Positions 19,925-28,181 are shown, numbered from the stretch's first letter. The stretch is 64,000 nt of DNA from CAIMUX01 sp964473865 (GCA_964473865.1 CAYYQN010000002.1:1-64000), one strand, 5' to 3'. Notes: a model not told the origin generated them from the sequence alone. A program made the numbers and translations.

Positions 19925-20866
19925 CTGAGCGGTCCACCCCGCCGGGAGAGTGCCGGGAGTCGGGCCCGCCGGGTCCTGGCCGCCAACGGACTCAACCCGG
20001 ACCTGGACCTCCGGCGCTTGCGCAGCAATGCCAATGAGGCCTGGCTGGCCCCGGACTTTGTGTTGCGGGTGAACTCCCGGGGGGATCTGGGGCGCCTGGA
20101 GCGCGAGGCGTTCGTCGCTGCTCAGTTGCCGGGCGAGGTCCGTTATCCGGGCATTCTGGCTCATGGATCCGACGGAGAGATCGAGTGGCTGCTGGTCCGC
20201 CGCGTCTCCGGCGTGGATCTGTCGCGCGCCTGGCCGGGGTTATCGTGGGCCGAGCGTCGGCGGGCCGTGACCGAGTTGGCGGAGGTTCTATCGGTCCTGC
20301 ACGGGGTAGAGGCTTCCGGACTGCCGGAGGATCGCGATCTCGCGCCGCCGCACGTGCTGCCGCTCGACCGGATGCTCGACCAGATTGCCCGAGTTGCCGA
20401 GTTGGCGTTCATGGACCGCGGGCTGCTGGCGGAGGCGGCGGCATTCGTCCAGGGCGCGTGGGAGGCGTTTGACGCCCAGGGGCGGGGACTGGTCCACGGC
20501 GACCTGCACCTGGAAAACGTCCTGTGCGATGGCGGGCGCATCACGGCATTGCTCGACCTGGAGTGGTCGCGGCGGAGCTGGCTCGAGGTCGACCTCGAGA
20601 TCCTGCTCTCGTTCTGTGCCTTTCCGGCGTGGTTTGTGGCGGAGGACTACGAATCCCGGATGCAGGCGGCGGACTTCGCACCAGTCCCCAACTGGCTGGC
20701 CGTGGCCTACCCGCAGTGGTTTGCGCATCCCCGGCGGGAGGAACGGCTGGCGGTTCTCGGGATCTCCCGTCATCTGGGCGCCTTGGTCGACGACCCACCG
20801 CGGCGGCCGGTCGAAGCGGCGGACCCGAAGGACCGGCGGAACCACCTGCGGGCGCTGTTGGCCTGA
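19925..20866 (+). CDS. APH/choline-kinase-like phosphotransferase
   Basis: The protein belongs to the aminoglycoside phosphotransferase / kinase-like fold. The catalytic loop HGDLHLENVL and the metal-binding DLEWS that follows are both intact, and a possible nucleotide-lobe motif (FVLRVNSRGDLGRLEREAFVAAQL) precedes them. Such enzymes transfer the ATP gamma-phosphate to small molecules such as sugars or amines; no antibiotic substrate can be inferred. The start is uncertain: the frame has no ATG or GTG in a sensible place between the upstream stop and the N-lobe, and the best-placed codon is CTG 19925, one base after the DUF4342 stop and a few bases behind GAGGAGGGG. It ends 36 bases short of the convergent isochorismatase gene. 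Confidence 0.7.
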   Translation: MSGPPRRESAGSRARRVLAANGLNPDLDLRRLRSNANEAWLAPDFVLRVNSRGDLGRLEREAFVAAQLPGEVRYPGILAHGSDGEIEWLLVRRVSGVDLSRAWPGLSWAERRRAVTELAEVLSVLHGVEASGLPEDRDLAPPHVLPLDRMLDQIARVAELAFMDRGLLAEAAAFVQGAWEAFDAQGRGLVHGDLHLENVLCDGGRITALLDLEWSRRSWLEVDLEILLSFCAFPAWFVAEDYESRMQAADFAPVPNWLAVAYPQWFAHPRREERLAVLGISRHLGALVDDPPRRPVEAADPKDRRNHLRALLA

Positions 20867-20901
20867 ATCCTGCCCGTCCGGTCTCCGAGGGTCCGGCGAG
20901 C

Positions 20902-21498
20902 CTACGGCCCGGCGCTGTCGAGCAGGACCCGCAAGCCCTCGTACGTCAGGGTCTCGCTGATGCTCTCGATCATCTCCGTGTGTGCGGTATTCGGGCTGAT
21001 GAGCGCGCCTTTGAGCATGAAGACGTTGAAGTCGCGCTCCGCCGCGCCGTGATAGGTCGCCAGGACGCAGCCCGTGGCGCTGAGGCCGCAGAGGAAGAGG
21101 GTGTTGCAGCCCTTCTCCCGCAGGATCCTTTCCAGATCGGTCTTCCTGAACGAGCTTGGGTAGTTCTTGATGACCTGTGTGTCCTCCGGCTTCACCTGGA
21201 TCGCATCGCTGAACTGAAACGCGTCGGAGTCGGGCGGCGGACCCCACTGCGGATCGGTGTGATAGACGCGAATCACCGGAAACCCGTGCGCTCGGAAGAG
21301 GCCGATGGCGCCGTTGATCATCATGGGGGCGGTCTTCTGATCCTGTTCCGACATGTACGGCAGGAAGGCCTTCTGCACGTCGATGACGAGCAAAGCCGGC
21401 CGCAGCTTCGCCGAAGCCGGCCGGGGTGTCTCCTCGGCCCGGGATACGGAGCCGAAGAGCAGCGCCGCCGCCGCAAGGAGCACGATCGTGTGGTTCAT
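20902..21498 (-). CDS. Exported isochorismatase-family hydrolase
   Basis: The 198-residue cysteine hydrolase has the isochorismatase fold. The LLVIDVQKAF strand supplies the catalytic Asp, IKNYPSSF the expected Lys, and GLSATGCVLAT the nucleophilic Cys. An N-terminal signal peptide (MNHTIVLLAAAALLFGSVSRA) implies export, which is unusual because family members (nicotinamidase, isochorismatase) are usually cytoplasmic. Two adjacent ATGs exist; the second, at 21498, is seven bases from GGAGG and is preferred over 21501. It is convergent with the kinase gene and divergent from hflX. The substrate cannot be told from sequence. Confidence 0.82.
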   Translation of the reverse strand: MNHTIVLLAAAALLFGSVSRAEETPRPASAKLRPALLVIDVQKAFLPYMSEQDQKTAPMMINGAIGLFRAHGFPVIRVYHTDPQWGPPPDSDAFQFSDAIQVKPEDTQVIKNYPSSFRKTDLERILREKGCNTLFLCGLSATGCVLATYHGAAERDFNVFMLKGALISPNTAHTEMIESISETLTYEGLRVLLDSAGP

Positions 21499-21613
21499 CA
21501 TCTGACCTCCATGGCAAACGGTGGGTCGAGTCTGTTCATGCCTTGCTGACGCACAGGACGCTAGCATGATCCCGAAACCGCGTCACGTGCTACACTGCCA
21601 CCGTAGGAGGCGG

Positions 21614-21634
21614 GCGCCGCCGGAGCACCGGCGC
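21614..21634 (+). promoter_or_regulatory. Hairpin in the hflX leader
   Basis: GCGCCG (21614-21619) pairs with CGGCGC (21629-21634) across a nine-base loop, 37 bases before the hflX leader ORF. It follows a TACACT hexamer near 21590 that could be a -10 element. It may form part of an attenuator with the leader ORF, but no T-run is present. Confidence 0.3.
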
Positions 21635-21670
21635 TTGCGGCTCTGTGCAGACACCACCTGGAGGCGGCCG

Positions 21671-21721
21671 ATGACTCGCCCAGGCCCGAAAATCGAGCCG
21701 CCGATCGAGCCCGGACCGTGA
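21671..21721 (+). CDS. Proline-rich 16-residue leader peptide before hflX
   Basis: A short frame starts at ATG 21671 with GGAGG six bases upstream (21660-21664) and encodes MTRPGPKIEPPIEPGP. Six of 16 residues are proline, including a Pro-Pro pair and a terminal Gly-Pro before the stop. Its TGA overlaps the GTG start of hflX as GTGA, so hflX is probably translated by coupling. Proline runs and Pro-stop contexts slow ribosomes, and hflX is regulated by ribosome-mediated attenuation in some other bacteria. Regulatory function here is inference. Confidence 0.45.
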   Translation: MTRPGPKIEPPIEPGP

Positions 21722-23019
21722 CGCGGTCGACGCCCCCCCGTCACACCAACCCGTCCCCGCCGGAGCGAGCGATCCTGGTCGGGTTTCCGGTGCTTGCCGG
21801 CCTGGAGGATACCCTCGTCGAGCTCGCGCTATTGACCGACACCGCCGGGGCCGAGGCGGTCGGTTCCGTGCGACAGCGCCGGGAGTCGGTGCATCCCGGC
21901 AACTTCCTGAGCAAGGGCAAGCTGGAGGAAGCGCGGGCGGCGGCCACCGAGGCCGGGGCGGACCTGCTCATCTGCGACGAGGAGCTGAGCCCGGCGCAGG
22001 TACGCAACCTGGAGAAGGCGCTCGGTCTGCGGGTCATCGATCGAACGGAATTGATCCTGGACATCTTCTCTCGGCGGGCCCGCACCCGGGAGGCGCACCT
22101 GCAGGTGGAGCTGGCGCAGCTGCGCTACCTCCTGCCTCGGCTGACCGGGATGTGGGGCCACCTGTCGCGCACCGGGGGAGGCATTGGCACTCGCGGTCCG
22201 GGGGAGACGCAGCTTGAGGTCGACCGGCGGCGGGTGCGGCAGAAGATCACCGTCTTGGAGCGGCAACTCGAATCGGTGGAAGTGGAACGACGCACCCAGG
22301 CGAAGCGTCGGATGGAAGCGGTGCGGATCTCACTCGTCGGCTACACCAACGCCGGGAAGTCGACCCTCTTCAACCAGCTCACGCGCTCGCTCGTTCTCGT
22401 CGAGGACAAGCTTTTCGCCACGCTGGATACGACCACGCGCAAACTCGGTCTGCCGGGTGGGGGGACGGTGCTGCTCTCCGACACGGTCGGGTTCATCCGC
22501 AAGCTCCCGCACCACCTGGTGGCCTCGTTCAGAGCCACGCTCCGCGAGGTGGAGAGCGCCGACCTGCTGCTGCACGTGGTCGACGCCGCCCACCCGGCAC
22601 GCGAGGAACAGGTGCAGGCCGTGGAGGAGGTGTTGGCGTCACTGCTGGAACGGGATGTGCCCCGGCTGCTGGTGCTGAACAAGGCGGATCTGCTATCGGA
22701 CGATGCCGAGCTGGCGCTGCGCCGTCTTCATCCGGAGGGGATCATCGCCTCGGCGCGGCGGGACGAGGATCGGCAGCGGATGCTGGGGCGGCTGACGGAA
22801 GAACTGCGGGAGATGCGGGTGCCGGTGCGGGTGGAGTGCCCGTCGGCGCGCTGGCCGGAGCTGCTCGCGCTGACCGGGCGCGCGGAGAAGGTGAGTGAGG
22901 AGCATGAGACCGGGAGCGTGCGCAGCGATTGGCGCGTCGATCCCCGGGATCTCGGCAAGCTGCGCCGGGCCGGCTTCAAGGTCGAGGTGCTGGATCCGTT
23001 TGCCGGAGGAACGGAGTAG
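21718..23019 (+). CDS. hflX: GTPase HflX
   Basis: The 433-residue ribosome-associated GTPase splits stalled or hibernating 70S ribosomes. The HflX N-terminal domain (GNFLSKGKLEEA, QVRNLEKALGLRVIDRTELILDIF), the glycine-rich RTGGGIGTRGPGETQLE linker and the G domain are all present: G1 GYTNAGKS, G3 DTVGFI, G4 NKADLL. GTG 21718 is the first usable start in frame and overlaps the stop of the leader ORF; it has only a poor SD of its own, consistent with coupling. The gene ends in a run of short CCGG-rich tandem repeats that begins within its last codons. Confidence 0.95.
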   Translation: MTRSTPPRHTNPSPPERAILVGFPVLAGLEDTLVELALLTDTAGAEAVGSVRQRRESVHPGNFLSKGKLEEARAAATEAGADLLICDEELSPAQVRNLEKALGLRVIDRTELILDIFSRRARTREAHLQVELAQLRYLLPRLTGMWGHLSRTGGGIGTRGPGETQLEVDRRRVRQKITVLERQLESVEVERRTQAKRRMEAVRISLVGYTNAGKSTLFNQLTRSLVLVEDKLFATLDTTTRKLGLPGGGTVLLSDTVGFIRKLPHHLVASFRATLREVESADLLLHVVDAAHPAREEQVQAVEEVLASLLERDVPRLLVLNKADLLSDDAELALRRLHPEGIIASARRDEDRQRMLGRLTEELREMRVPVRVECPSARWPELLALTGRAEKVSEEHETGSVRSDWRVDPRDLGKLRRAGFKVEVLDPFAGGTE

Positions 23020-23115
23020 GGCCGGAGCAGGACCGGAGTAGGGCCGGGGTAGCGGCCGGGGTACCGGCCGGGGAACCGGCCGGGGTCGCAGGCGGGGTCG
23101 GAGCCGAGGTCCAGG
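23010..23115. repeat. CCGG-rich 11/12-base tandem repeats after hflX
   Basis: About three degenerate 11-base units (CCGGAGTAGGG type) pass into three clean 12-base units (CCGGGGTAGCGG, CCGGGGTACCGG, CCGGGGAACCGG at 23044, 23056 and 23068) and two decayed ones. The first units include the hflX stop codon. The array fills almost the whole gap to the convergent rluA-type gene. Confidence 0.75.
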
Positions 23116-23128
23116 CCCGGCACTCGCT

Positions 23129-23830
23129 TCAGGGATGCGGTCCGTCCCCTCCGCGCAGCCGCTCCAGGTAGCGCTCGAGATCGTCCGGCAGCCCACACTC
23201 GATTGGCGGCTCTGCCTCCGCGATCTCTGCCGGAAGTCGCAGCCGCCAGGCGTGCAGACAGAGCCGCGGAGGCCGGGGGCGGAAGTGCCGGAGTCCCGCC
23301 CCGCCATACTGCGCGTCGCCCAGGACCGGTGTTCCTCGCGCCGCAAGGTGCGCGCGGATCTGGTGCATTCTTCCGGTCAGCGGCTCGGCCAGAACGAGCG
23401 CGGAGGCCCCAAATCTCTCCTGCGTCTGGTAACGGGTGCGCGCCGGCGAGCCCCAACGGTCGGGTGCGCTGAGGCCGGAAGAATTACGGCGAAGTGGCAG
23501 ATCGATCAGGCCGCGCCGCGGGCGCGGGTGGCCCGCCGTGATCGCCAGATACTCCTTCTGTACCTGACCCGTCCGGAACGCGTCCACGAGCGCGCGGTGG
23601 CCCTCTGGGGACAGTGAGAAGAGGAGGATCCCGGACGTTCCGAGATCGAGCCGGTGGACAACACCTGGGGGGCAGGCGGCACCCTGAATCAGGAGTTGGG
23701 CCTCCAGGACCGACAGTGCCGACGCGTCGTGCCCCGGCCCGGGTCTGGATGGCAGCCCGGCCGGCTTGGCGACGGCGATCCAGTGTTTCGTGCGCCGGAG
23801 GATCGGAATCCCGGACGGCTCGGACGTCAA
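23129..23830 (-). CDS. RluA-family pseudouridine synthase
   Basis: The 233-residue protein converts specific uridines in rRNA or tRNA to pseudouridine. The catalytic motif VHRLDLGTSG carries the essential Asp at residue 62, and GRMHQIRAHLA is the second family motif. There is no N-terminal S4 domain, so it resembles the short RluA/TruC-like members rather than RluC or RluD. The start is TTG at 23830, five bases after GGAGG; no ATG lies in a usable position. Ninety-four bases separate it from the upstream YhiN-type gene on the same strand. Target uridine unknown. Confidence 0.85.
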   Translation of the reverse strand: MTSEPSGIPILRRTKHWIAVAKPAGLPSRPGPGHDASALSVLEAQLLIQGAACPPGVVHRLDLGTSGILLFSLSPEGHRALVDAFRTGQVQKEYLAITAGHPRPRRGLIDLPLRRNSSGLSAPDRWGSPARTRYQTQERFGASALVLAEPLTGRMHQIRAHLAARGTPVLGDAQYGGAGLRHFRPRPPRLCLHAWRLRLPAEIAEAEPPIECGLPDDLERYLERLRGGDGPHP

Positions 23831-23924
23831 GGCTGCCTCCCTTCAACAACCCGCACGGACGGTTCCCTTCCCACGGGGGCAGCGAGCGGTCATTGGTCTC
23901 ATCGCCGCCCGGCGCCCGGGACTC

Positions 23925-25328
23925 TCAGCGCTGCTTCGCGTCGCTGCCAAGCAGCCGTGCCACGGCGGCTCGCGCCGCCACGGCGCCGGACGACCAGGCC
24001 CACTGGAAATTGAATCCCCCCAGTCGACCGTCGACATGGAGTACTTCCCCGGCGAGATGGACGCCCGGCAGAATTCGAGACTCCAGCCCTCCGTCGACTT
24101 CTTCCAGCGGGACTCCGCCCGACGTGACTTCGGCCTTGCCGAAACCGAGGACCCCTTCTACCGGCAAGGTGAACCCCACCAGATGCGCGATCACCGCTCG
24201 CCGGAGCGCTCGCGGTGTCTGGGCCAGGGGTTGCGCCGGATCGGCCCCGGCCGTGCGTATCAGCACCTCTGCAAGGCGTTGGGGGAGTGACGCGAAGTGC
24301 GTCCGTATGGTGCGCGCCGGACTCCGGCTCGCCTCCTCGAGCCACCGCGCCTCCAGCGACTCCGCCGAGTCGTTCGGCAGGAAGTTCACCCGGACCCGGC
24401 TCTCCGCCTCGGGCTGATCGTGGCGCGCCCGGACCCAGGGGCCGCTCAGATCGAGCGCCGCGGGTCCGCTGACCCCGGTGTGGGTCCAGAGCATCGGTCC
24501 CTCCGTGACGCTGACGCTTCTGCCCGCGACCTCCAGCCGGAGTCGCACCGGCGTGGCGATCCCGGCCAGCCCCGCATGCACCCCCCCGCCCAGGCGAAAC
24601 GGGGTGAGCGCAGGCAGGGGCTCGGCCACGGTGTGACCGAGGCCGCGCAGAATCGCCAGTCCGGAGCCGTCGCTTCCCGATTCCGGAAAGGAACAGCCGC
24701 CGGTGGCGACGAGAACCCGCGCGGTCTCGATCGGCGCGTGCGTGCGGCCCCCGGGGTCCTGCCACAGTAGCCTCCAGCGCGGTTCTCGTGGACCGGGCGC
24801 CGGGCCCCCGACTCCGGCAAGAGGTTCCGCCGGCGCCAGGCCCGACCAGCGGCGACCACGCAGGAGCGGGATGCCGGCCCGTTCCACGGCCGCCAACAGC
24901 GCGGCGCGAACCGTCGTGGCCTTGTCGTCGGCCGGGAAGATCTTTCCTCCCGGCTCCCGCCTCACTGGCACTCCGAGCACCTCCGTAAAGAACCGAAGCG
25001 ATTCCGATGCAGGATGGGCTCGCAGCACGCGCGCGATCCGGTTCCGGTTTCCGCCGCGATAGTCCTCGGGCAGAACCTCATCGTGAGTGAGGTTGCACCG
25101 GGTTCCGCCCGACATGAGGATCTTCGCCGCCACCTTCTCTCGGTGGTCGATCAGGACGATGCGGAGGGGACGAGGGCCGGGGCCGGGCGGCAGGTGGGGC
25201 GCTCCGGCATCCGGCGCGGATCGAGCCTGGGCGGCCGCGGCTGCGATTGCAGCCTGGATCGCAGCCCAGAGCCCGGCCGCACCTGCGCCGACGATCACCA
25301 GGTCATGGCGCTGCGCTTCCTGGCTCAT
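23925..25328 (-). CDS. YhiN/HI0933-family NAD(P)/FAD-dependent oxidoreductase
   Basis: The 467-residue flavoprotein has an N-terminal dinucleotide-binding fold (DLVIVGAGAAGLWAA, residues 9-23), the family hallmark KILMSGGTRCNLTH, a GGKIFPADDKATTV segment and a C-terminal FAD motif (GVHLAGEVLHVDGRLGGFNFQWAWSSG). These fit the HI0933/YhiN group, whose physiological reaction is not well defined. The Met at 25328 is chosen because the Rossmann motif begins nine residues later; the frame extends 29 residues further without similarity. The upstream region is shared with the divergent MocR regulator. Confidence 0.85.
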   Translation of the reverse strand: MSQEAQRHDLVIVGAGAAGLWAAIQAAIAAAAAQARSAPDAGAPHLPPGPGPRPLRIVLIDHREKVAAKILMSGGTRCNLTHDEVLPEDYRGGNRNRIARVLRAHPASESLRFFTEVLGVPVRREPGGKIFPADDKATTVRAALLAAVERAGIPLLRGRRWSGLAPAEPLAGVGGPAPGPREPRWRLLWQDPGGRTHAPIETARVLVATGGCSFPESGSDGSGLAILRGLGHTVAEPLPALTPFRLGGGVHAGLAGIATPVRLRLEVAGRSVSVTEGPMLWTHTGVSGPAALDLSGPWVRARHDQPEAESRVRVNFLPNDSAESLEARWLEEASRSPARTIRTHFASLPQRLAEVLIRTAGADPAQPLAQTPRALRRAVIAHLVGFTLPVEGVLGFGKAEVTSGGVPLEEVDGGLESRILPGVHLAGEVLHVDGRLGGFNFQWAWSSGAVAARAAVARLLGSDAKQR

Positions 25329-25373
25329 CAGTGGCGAGCCCCGGTCACGGCGTGTTGGCACCGTCGATGGTGA

Positions 25374-25483
25374 TCCAATTGGACTACCGCATCGAACCGA
25401 GATTGGGGTTGACACTTGGTCTTGACGGCGCCATTGTCGGGATCAATGGTCCAACGCACCGGACCATTCAGGTTGATTGGACC
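25374..25483. promoter_or_regulatory. Operator-like motif array before pdxR
   Basis: Several copies of TTGGAC(C/T) lie between the divergent yhiN-type and pdxR genes: ATTGGACT at 25378-25385 inside the palindrome TCCAATTGGA (25374-25383), an inverted copy GGTCCAA at 25448-25454, and ATTGGACC at 25476-25483. AATGGTCC (25445-25452) and GGACCATT (25461-25468) form a perfect eight-base inverted repeat with an eight-base spacer. Direct plus inverted copies are the usual layout of MocR-type binding sites. The likely ligand is the regulator encoded next door. Confidence 0.55.
25409..25437 (+). promoter_or_regulatory. Candidate pdxR promoter
   Basis: Consensus -35 TTGACA (25409-25414) is followed after 17 bases by CATTGT (25432-25437), a weak -10. 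It sits between the two parts of the TTGGAC motif array, so a regulator bound there could block or redirect polymerase. A second TTGACG (25422-25427) overlaps it. Confidence 0.35.
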
Positions 25484-25513
25484 CGTCGATGCTTCGTGAT
25501 AGGAAACGATGAC

Positions 25514-27247
25514 ATGCATGCGGTCCTGACCCCCGGGTCGGCTTCCGGACTGGATCTCGAGCTGAATCGCCTGCTTTCGCGGAGCGGCGATGTTCCGCTG
25601 TACCGGCAGATCGCAGCGCTGATCCGCACCCGCATCCAAGCGGGAGCCTTAGTGGCCGACGTCAAGTTACCTTCGTCCCGCCAACTTGCCAAGAGCCTCG
25701 GAGTCCATCGGCGAACCGTGGTGGCGGCGTTTCGCCTGCTCGAGCAGGCAGGCTTCGTCCATGCCGGCATCGGGCAGGGCACTTTCGTGCGCGCCGGTCG
25801 TTTCGATCGCGCCGCTGACGGCGACGGCGCCGCCGAAGCGGACGTTACCGGAGGAGATCGAAGCGCGAGCATCGACGCCGCCCGTGGCGGGCGGCGCCGC
25901 GAGGGCTTGCCCGCAGACCGATCGGCGTCTCTCTCCCCGATCACAGCCGCGGCCGGGAACCGGTCGCCGAGCTTTTCGGAATTGCGCAAACCGGGGGGTC
26001 CGGACATCGGAAACGGCGCCGCCGGGCGGTTCTCATGGGAGTCTTTCCTGCGCCGTCCCGACGGGCCGGCCGATCTTTGGCGCTTTGTGGGGCGGGAGGG
26101 GACCGCTCCGGGGACAATTCGATTCACCGGAGCGACTGCCGATCCCGCGCTCTTCCCCACCGACGACTTCCGGGGAGTCCTGGACGACGCCTTTCGGCTC
26201 CACGGATCCGGCGCCCTCGAGTACGGCCCGACGGAGGGCTATGGGCCGCTGCGCGAGTGGGTCGCGGAGAGACTGCGGGCGCGCGGGGTGCTCCTGGATG
26301 TGGACCAGGTCATGATCGTGAGCGGCTCCCAGCAAGGGCTTGACCTCGTGGCGCGCCTGCTCCTCCACGACGGGGATGCGGTGATGGTCGAGGAGCCCGG
26401 ATATCCGAACGGGTTCCGTGTCTTTCAAGCGGCGGGAGCCCGGACGGTTGGAGTGGCTCTCGATGACGGAGGGCTTCGCCCCGATCTGCTGACCCAGGCG
26501 GCGGAGCGCGAAGCGCCGCGCCTGCTCTACACCATGCCGATCTTCCAGAACCCCACCGGCATCTCTCTCGCCGAGGAACGCATCGAACCGTTGCTCGACC
26601 TCTGCAGACGAATCGGAGTGCCGGTGGTGGAGGACCAGTTCGATGCGGACCTGAACTACGAGGGTCCGCCCCTGCGCCCTCTGAAGGCGTCCGATGACCG
26701 CGACCTGGTGCTCCTGCTGGGCAGCTTCTCCAAGATCCTCTTTCCGGGATTGCGTCTTGGCTGGATGGTGGTGCCGCACCCGCTGCTCCCGGCCCTGCGG
26801 GAGCTGAAGCAGATGACCGACTTCTCCTCGGGCCTGCTCGCCCAATGCGCCATGGACCTGTACTGCCGTCGCGGACTGCTCGACCGACACCTCGACCGGG
26901 TGCGAGGGATCTACGGCGCGAGGCTGCGGGTCATGCTGCGCGCGATGGAAGAGGAATTCCCCCCCGGGATGCGCTGGACGCGGCCGCGCGGCGGTCTGAC
27001 GCTCTGGGTCTCGCTGCCCCCCGGAGTGGACGCGCTCGATCTGTGGGTGCAGGCGCGCCGCGAAGGGCTCGATTTCACGCCGGGGCCCGTCTTCTGCCCC
27101 TCCGGGGGCGGGAACGGTCACCTCCGGCTCTCCTACATCCGCGAGAGCGAGGAGAGGATCCGTCGCGGGATCACGCTCCTCGCCGCGCTGGTGAAGGCAA
27201 CTCTGGCCCGCGGAGCGGCGCCTTCCGCCGCGGGGCCTTTGATCTGA
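25514..27247 (+). CDS. pdxR: MocR/PdxR-type transcriptional regulator (GntR HTH plus aminotransferase fold)
   Basis: The 577-residue protein has a GntR winged helix (about 25-95; PLYRQIAALIRTRIQ and LPSSRQLAKSLGVHRRTVVAAFRLLEQAGFV), a long low-complexity linker (about 100-170) and a class-I aminotransferase-like domain. The PLP lysine lies in SFSKILFPGLRLGW, with YGPTEGYGPLREWVA, SGSQQGLDLVARLL and QNPTGISL also present. It probably senses PLP and controls the downstream pdxST; the symbol rests on that neighbourhood. ATG 25514 follows a modest AGGA nine bases upstream; the frame is open further up. The linker is longer than usual. It ends 52 bases before pdxS. Confidence 0.85.
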   Translation: MHAVLTPGSASGLDLELNRLLSRSGDVPLYRQIAALIRTRIQAGALVADVKLPSSRQLAKSLGVHRRTVVAAFRLLEQAGFVHAGIGQGTFVRAGRFDRAADGDGAAEADVTGGDRSASIDAARGGRRREGLPADRSASLSPITAAAGNRSPSFSELRKPGGPDIGNGAAGRFSWESFLRRPDGPADLWRFVGREGTAPGTIRFTGATADPALFPTDDFRGVLDDAFRLHGSGALEYGPTEGYGPLREWVAERLRARGVLLDVDQVMIVSGSQQGLDLVARLLLHDGDAVMVEEPGYPNGFRVFQAAGARTVGVALDDGGLRPDLLTQAAEREAPRLLYTMPIFQNPTGISLAEERIEPLLDLCRRIGVPVVEDQFDADLNYEGPPLRPLKASDDRDLVLLLGSFSKILFPGLRLGWMVVPHPLLPALRELKQMTDFSSGLLAQCAMDLYCRRGLLDRHLDRVRGIYGARLRVMLRAMEEEFPPGMRWTRPRGGLTLWVSLPPGVDALDLWVQARREGLDFTPGPVFCPSGGGNGHLRLSYIRESEERIRRGITLLAALVKATLARGAAPSAAGPLI

Positions 27248-27299
27248 GGGAGGCGAACCGCGGCGGGCCGACCGTCCGGCCGCGGAAGGAGGTATCGAG

Positions 27300-28181
27300 A
27301 TGGAAACCGGATCGCTTCGCCTCAAGACCGGACTGGCCGAGATGCTCAAGGGCGGCGTGATCATGGACGTGGTCAACGCCGAGCAGGCCAGAATCGCCCA
27401 AGAGGCTGGCGCCGTGGCGGTGATGGCGCTGGAGCGGGTTCCCGCCGACATCCGGCGCGACGGCGGCGTCGCGCGCATGTCGAGCCCGAAGATGATCAAG
27501 GAGATCATGGCTGCGGTCAGCATTCCGGTGATGGCCAAGTGCCGCATCGGGCACTTTGTCGAGGCGCAGATTCTCGAGTCGCTCGGCGTGGACTACGTTG
27601 ACGAGAGCGAGGTCCTGACGCCGGCGGACGAGGCCAACCACATCGACAAACACGCGTTCAAGGTTCCGTTCGTTTGCGGTTGCCGCGACCTCGGCGAGGC
27701 GTTGCGGCGGATCGCCGAGGGCGCGGCGATGATCCGGACGAAGGGAGAGGCGGGGACCGGAGACATCGTCGAGGCGGTGCGGCACATGCGCGCGGTGACC
27801 CGCGGCATCCGTGAGCTGACCATCCTCCGCGAGGACGAGCTGGCGACGAGGGCGAAGGAGTTGCAGGCGCCTCTGGAGGTCGTGCGGTTGGTGGCGAAGC
27901 TCGGCCGGCTTCCGGTCCCGAACTTCAGCGCCGGCGGCGTGGCCACCCCGGCTGATGCCGCCCTCATGATGCAGCTGGGAGCCGAGTCGGTCTTTGTCGG
28001 ATCGGGGATCTTCAAGTCCGATGATCCAGCCAAGCGCGCCGTCGCGATCGTGCAGGCCGTGACCCATTACCAGGATCCGGCGGCCTTGGCGAGGGTTTCC
28101 GAGGACCTCGGTGACGCCATGCGCGGGCTGGATGTCGCGAAGATGGCGCCCGGCGAGCTGCTGCAGACCCGCGGGTGGTGA
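27300..28181 (+). CDS. pdxS: Pyridoxal 5'-phosphate synthase subunit PdxS
   Basis: The 293-residue (beta/alpha)8-barrel subunit of the DXP-independent PLP synthase combines ribose 5-phosphate, glyceraldehyde 3-phosphate and ammonia supplied by PdxT. Family landmarks are intact: D23 in GGVIMDVVNAEQA, the Schiff-base lysine K80 in VMAKCRIGHF, the RTKGEAGTG phosphate loop and FSAGGVATPADAALMM. Length is standard. The SD is GGAAGGAGG just upstream of ATG 27300. The stop overlaps the start of pdxT (GTGA), so the two subunits are translated together. Confidence 0.98.
   Translation: METGSLRLKTGLAEMLKGGVIMDVVNAEQARIAQEAGAVAVMALERVPADIRRDGGVARMSSPKMIKEIMAAVSIPVMAKCRIGHFVEAQILESLGVDYVDESEVLTPADEANHIDKHAFKVPFVCGCRDLGEALRRIAEGAAMIRTKGEAGTGDIVEAVRHMRAVTRGIRELTILREDELATRAKELQAPLEVVRLVAKLGRLPVPNFSAGGVATPADAALMMQLGAESVFVGSGIFKSDDPAKRAVAIVQAVTHYQDPAALARVSEDLGDAMRGLDVAKMAPGELLQTRGW

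Noticed and set aside
21521..21721. A 66-codon frame overlapping the isochorismatase start
   Set aside because: Only the last 17 codons have an SD at a proper distance; the upstream part looks random, so just the short leader is kept.
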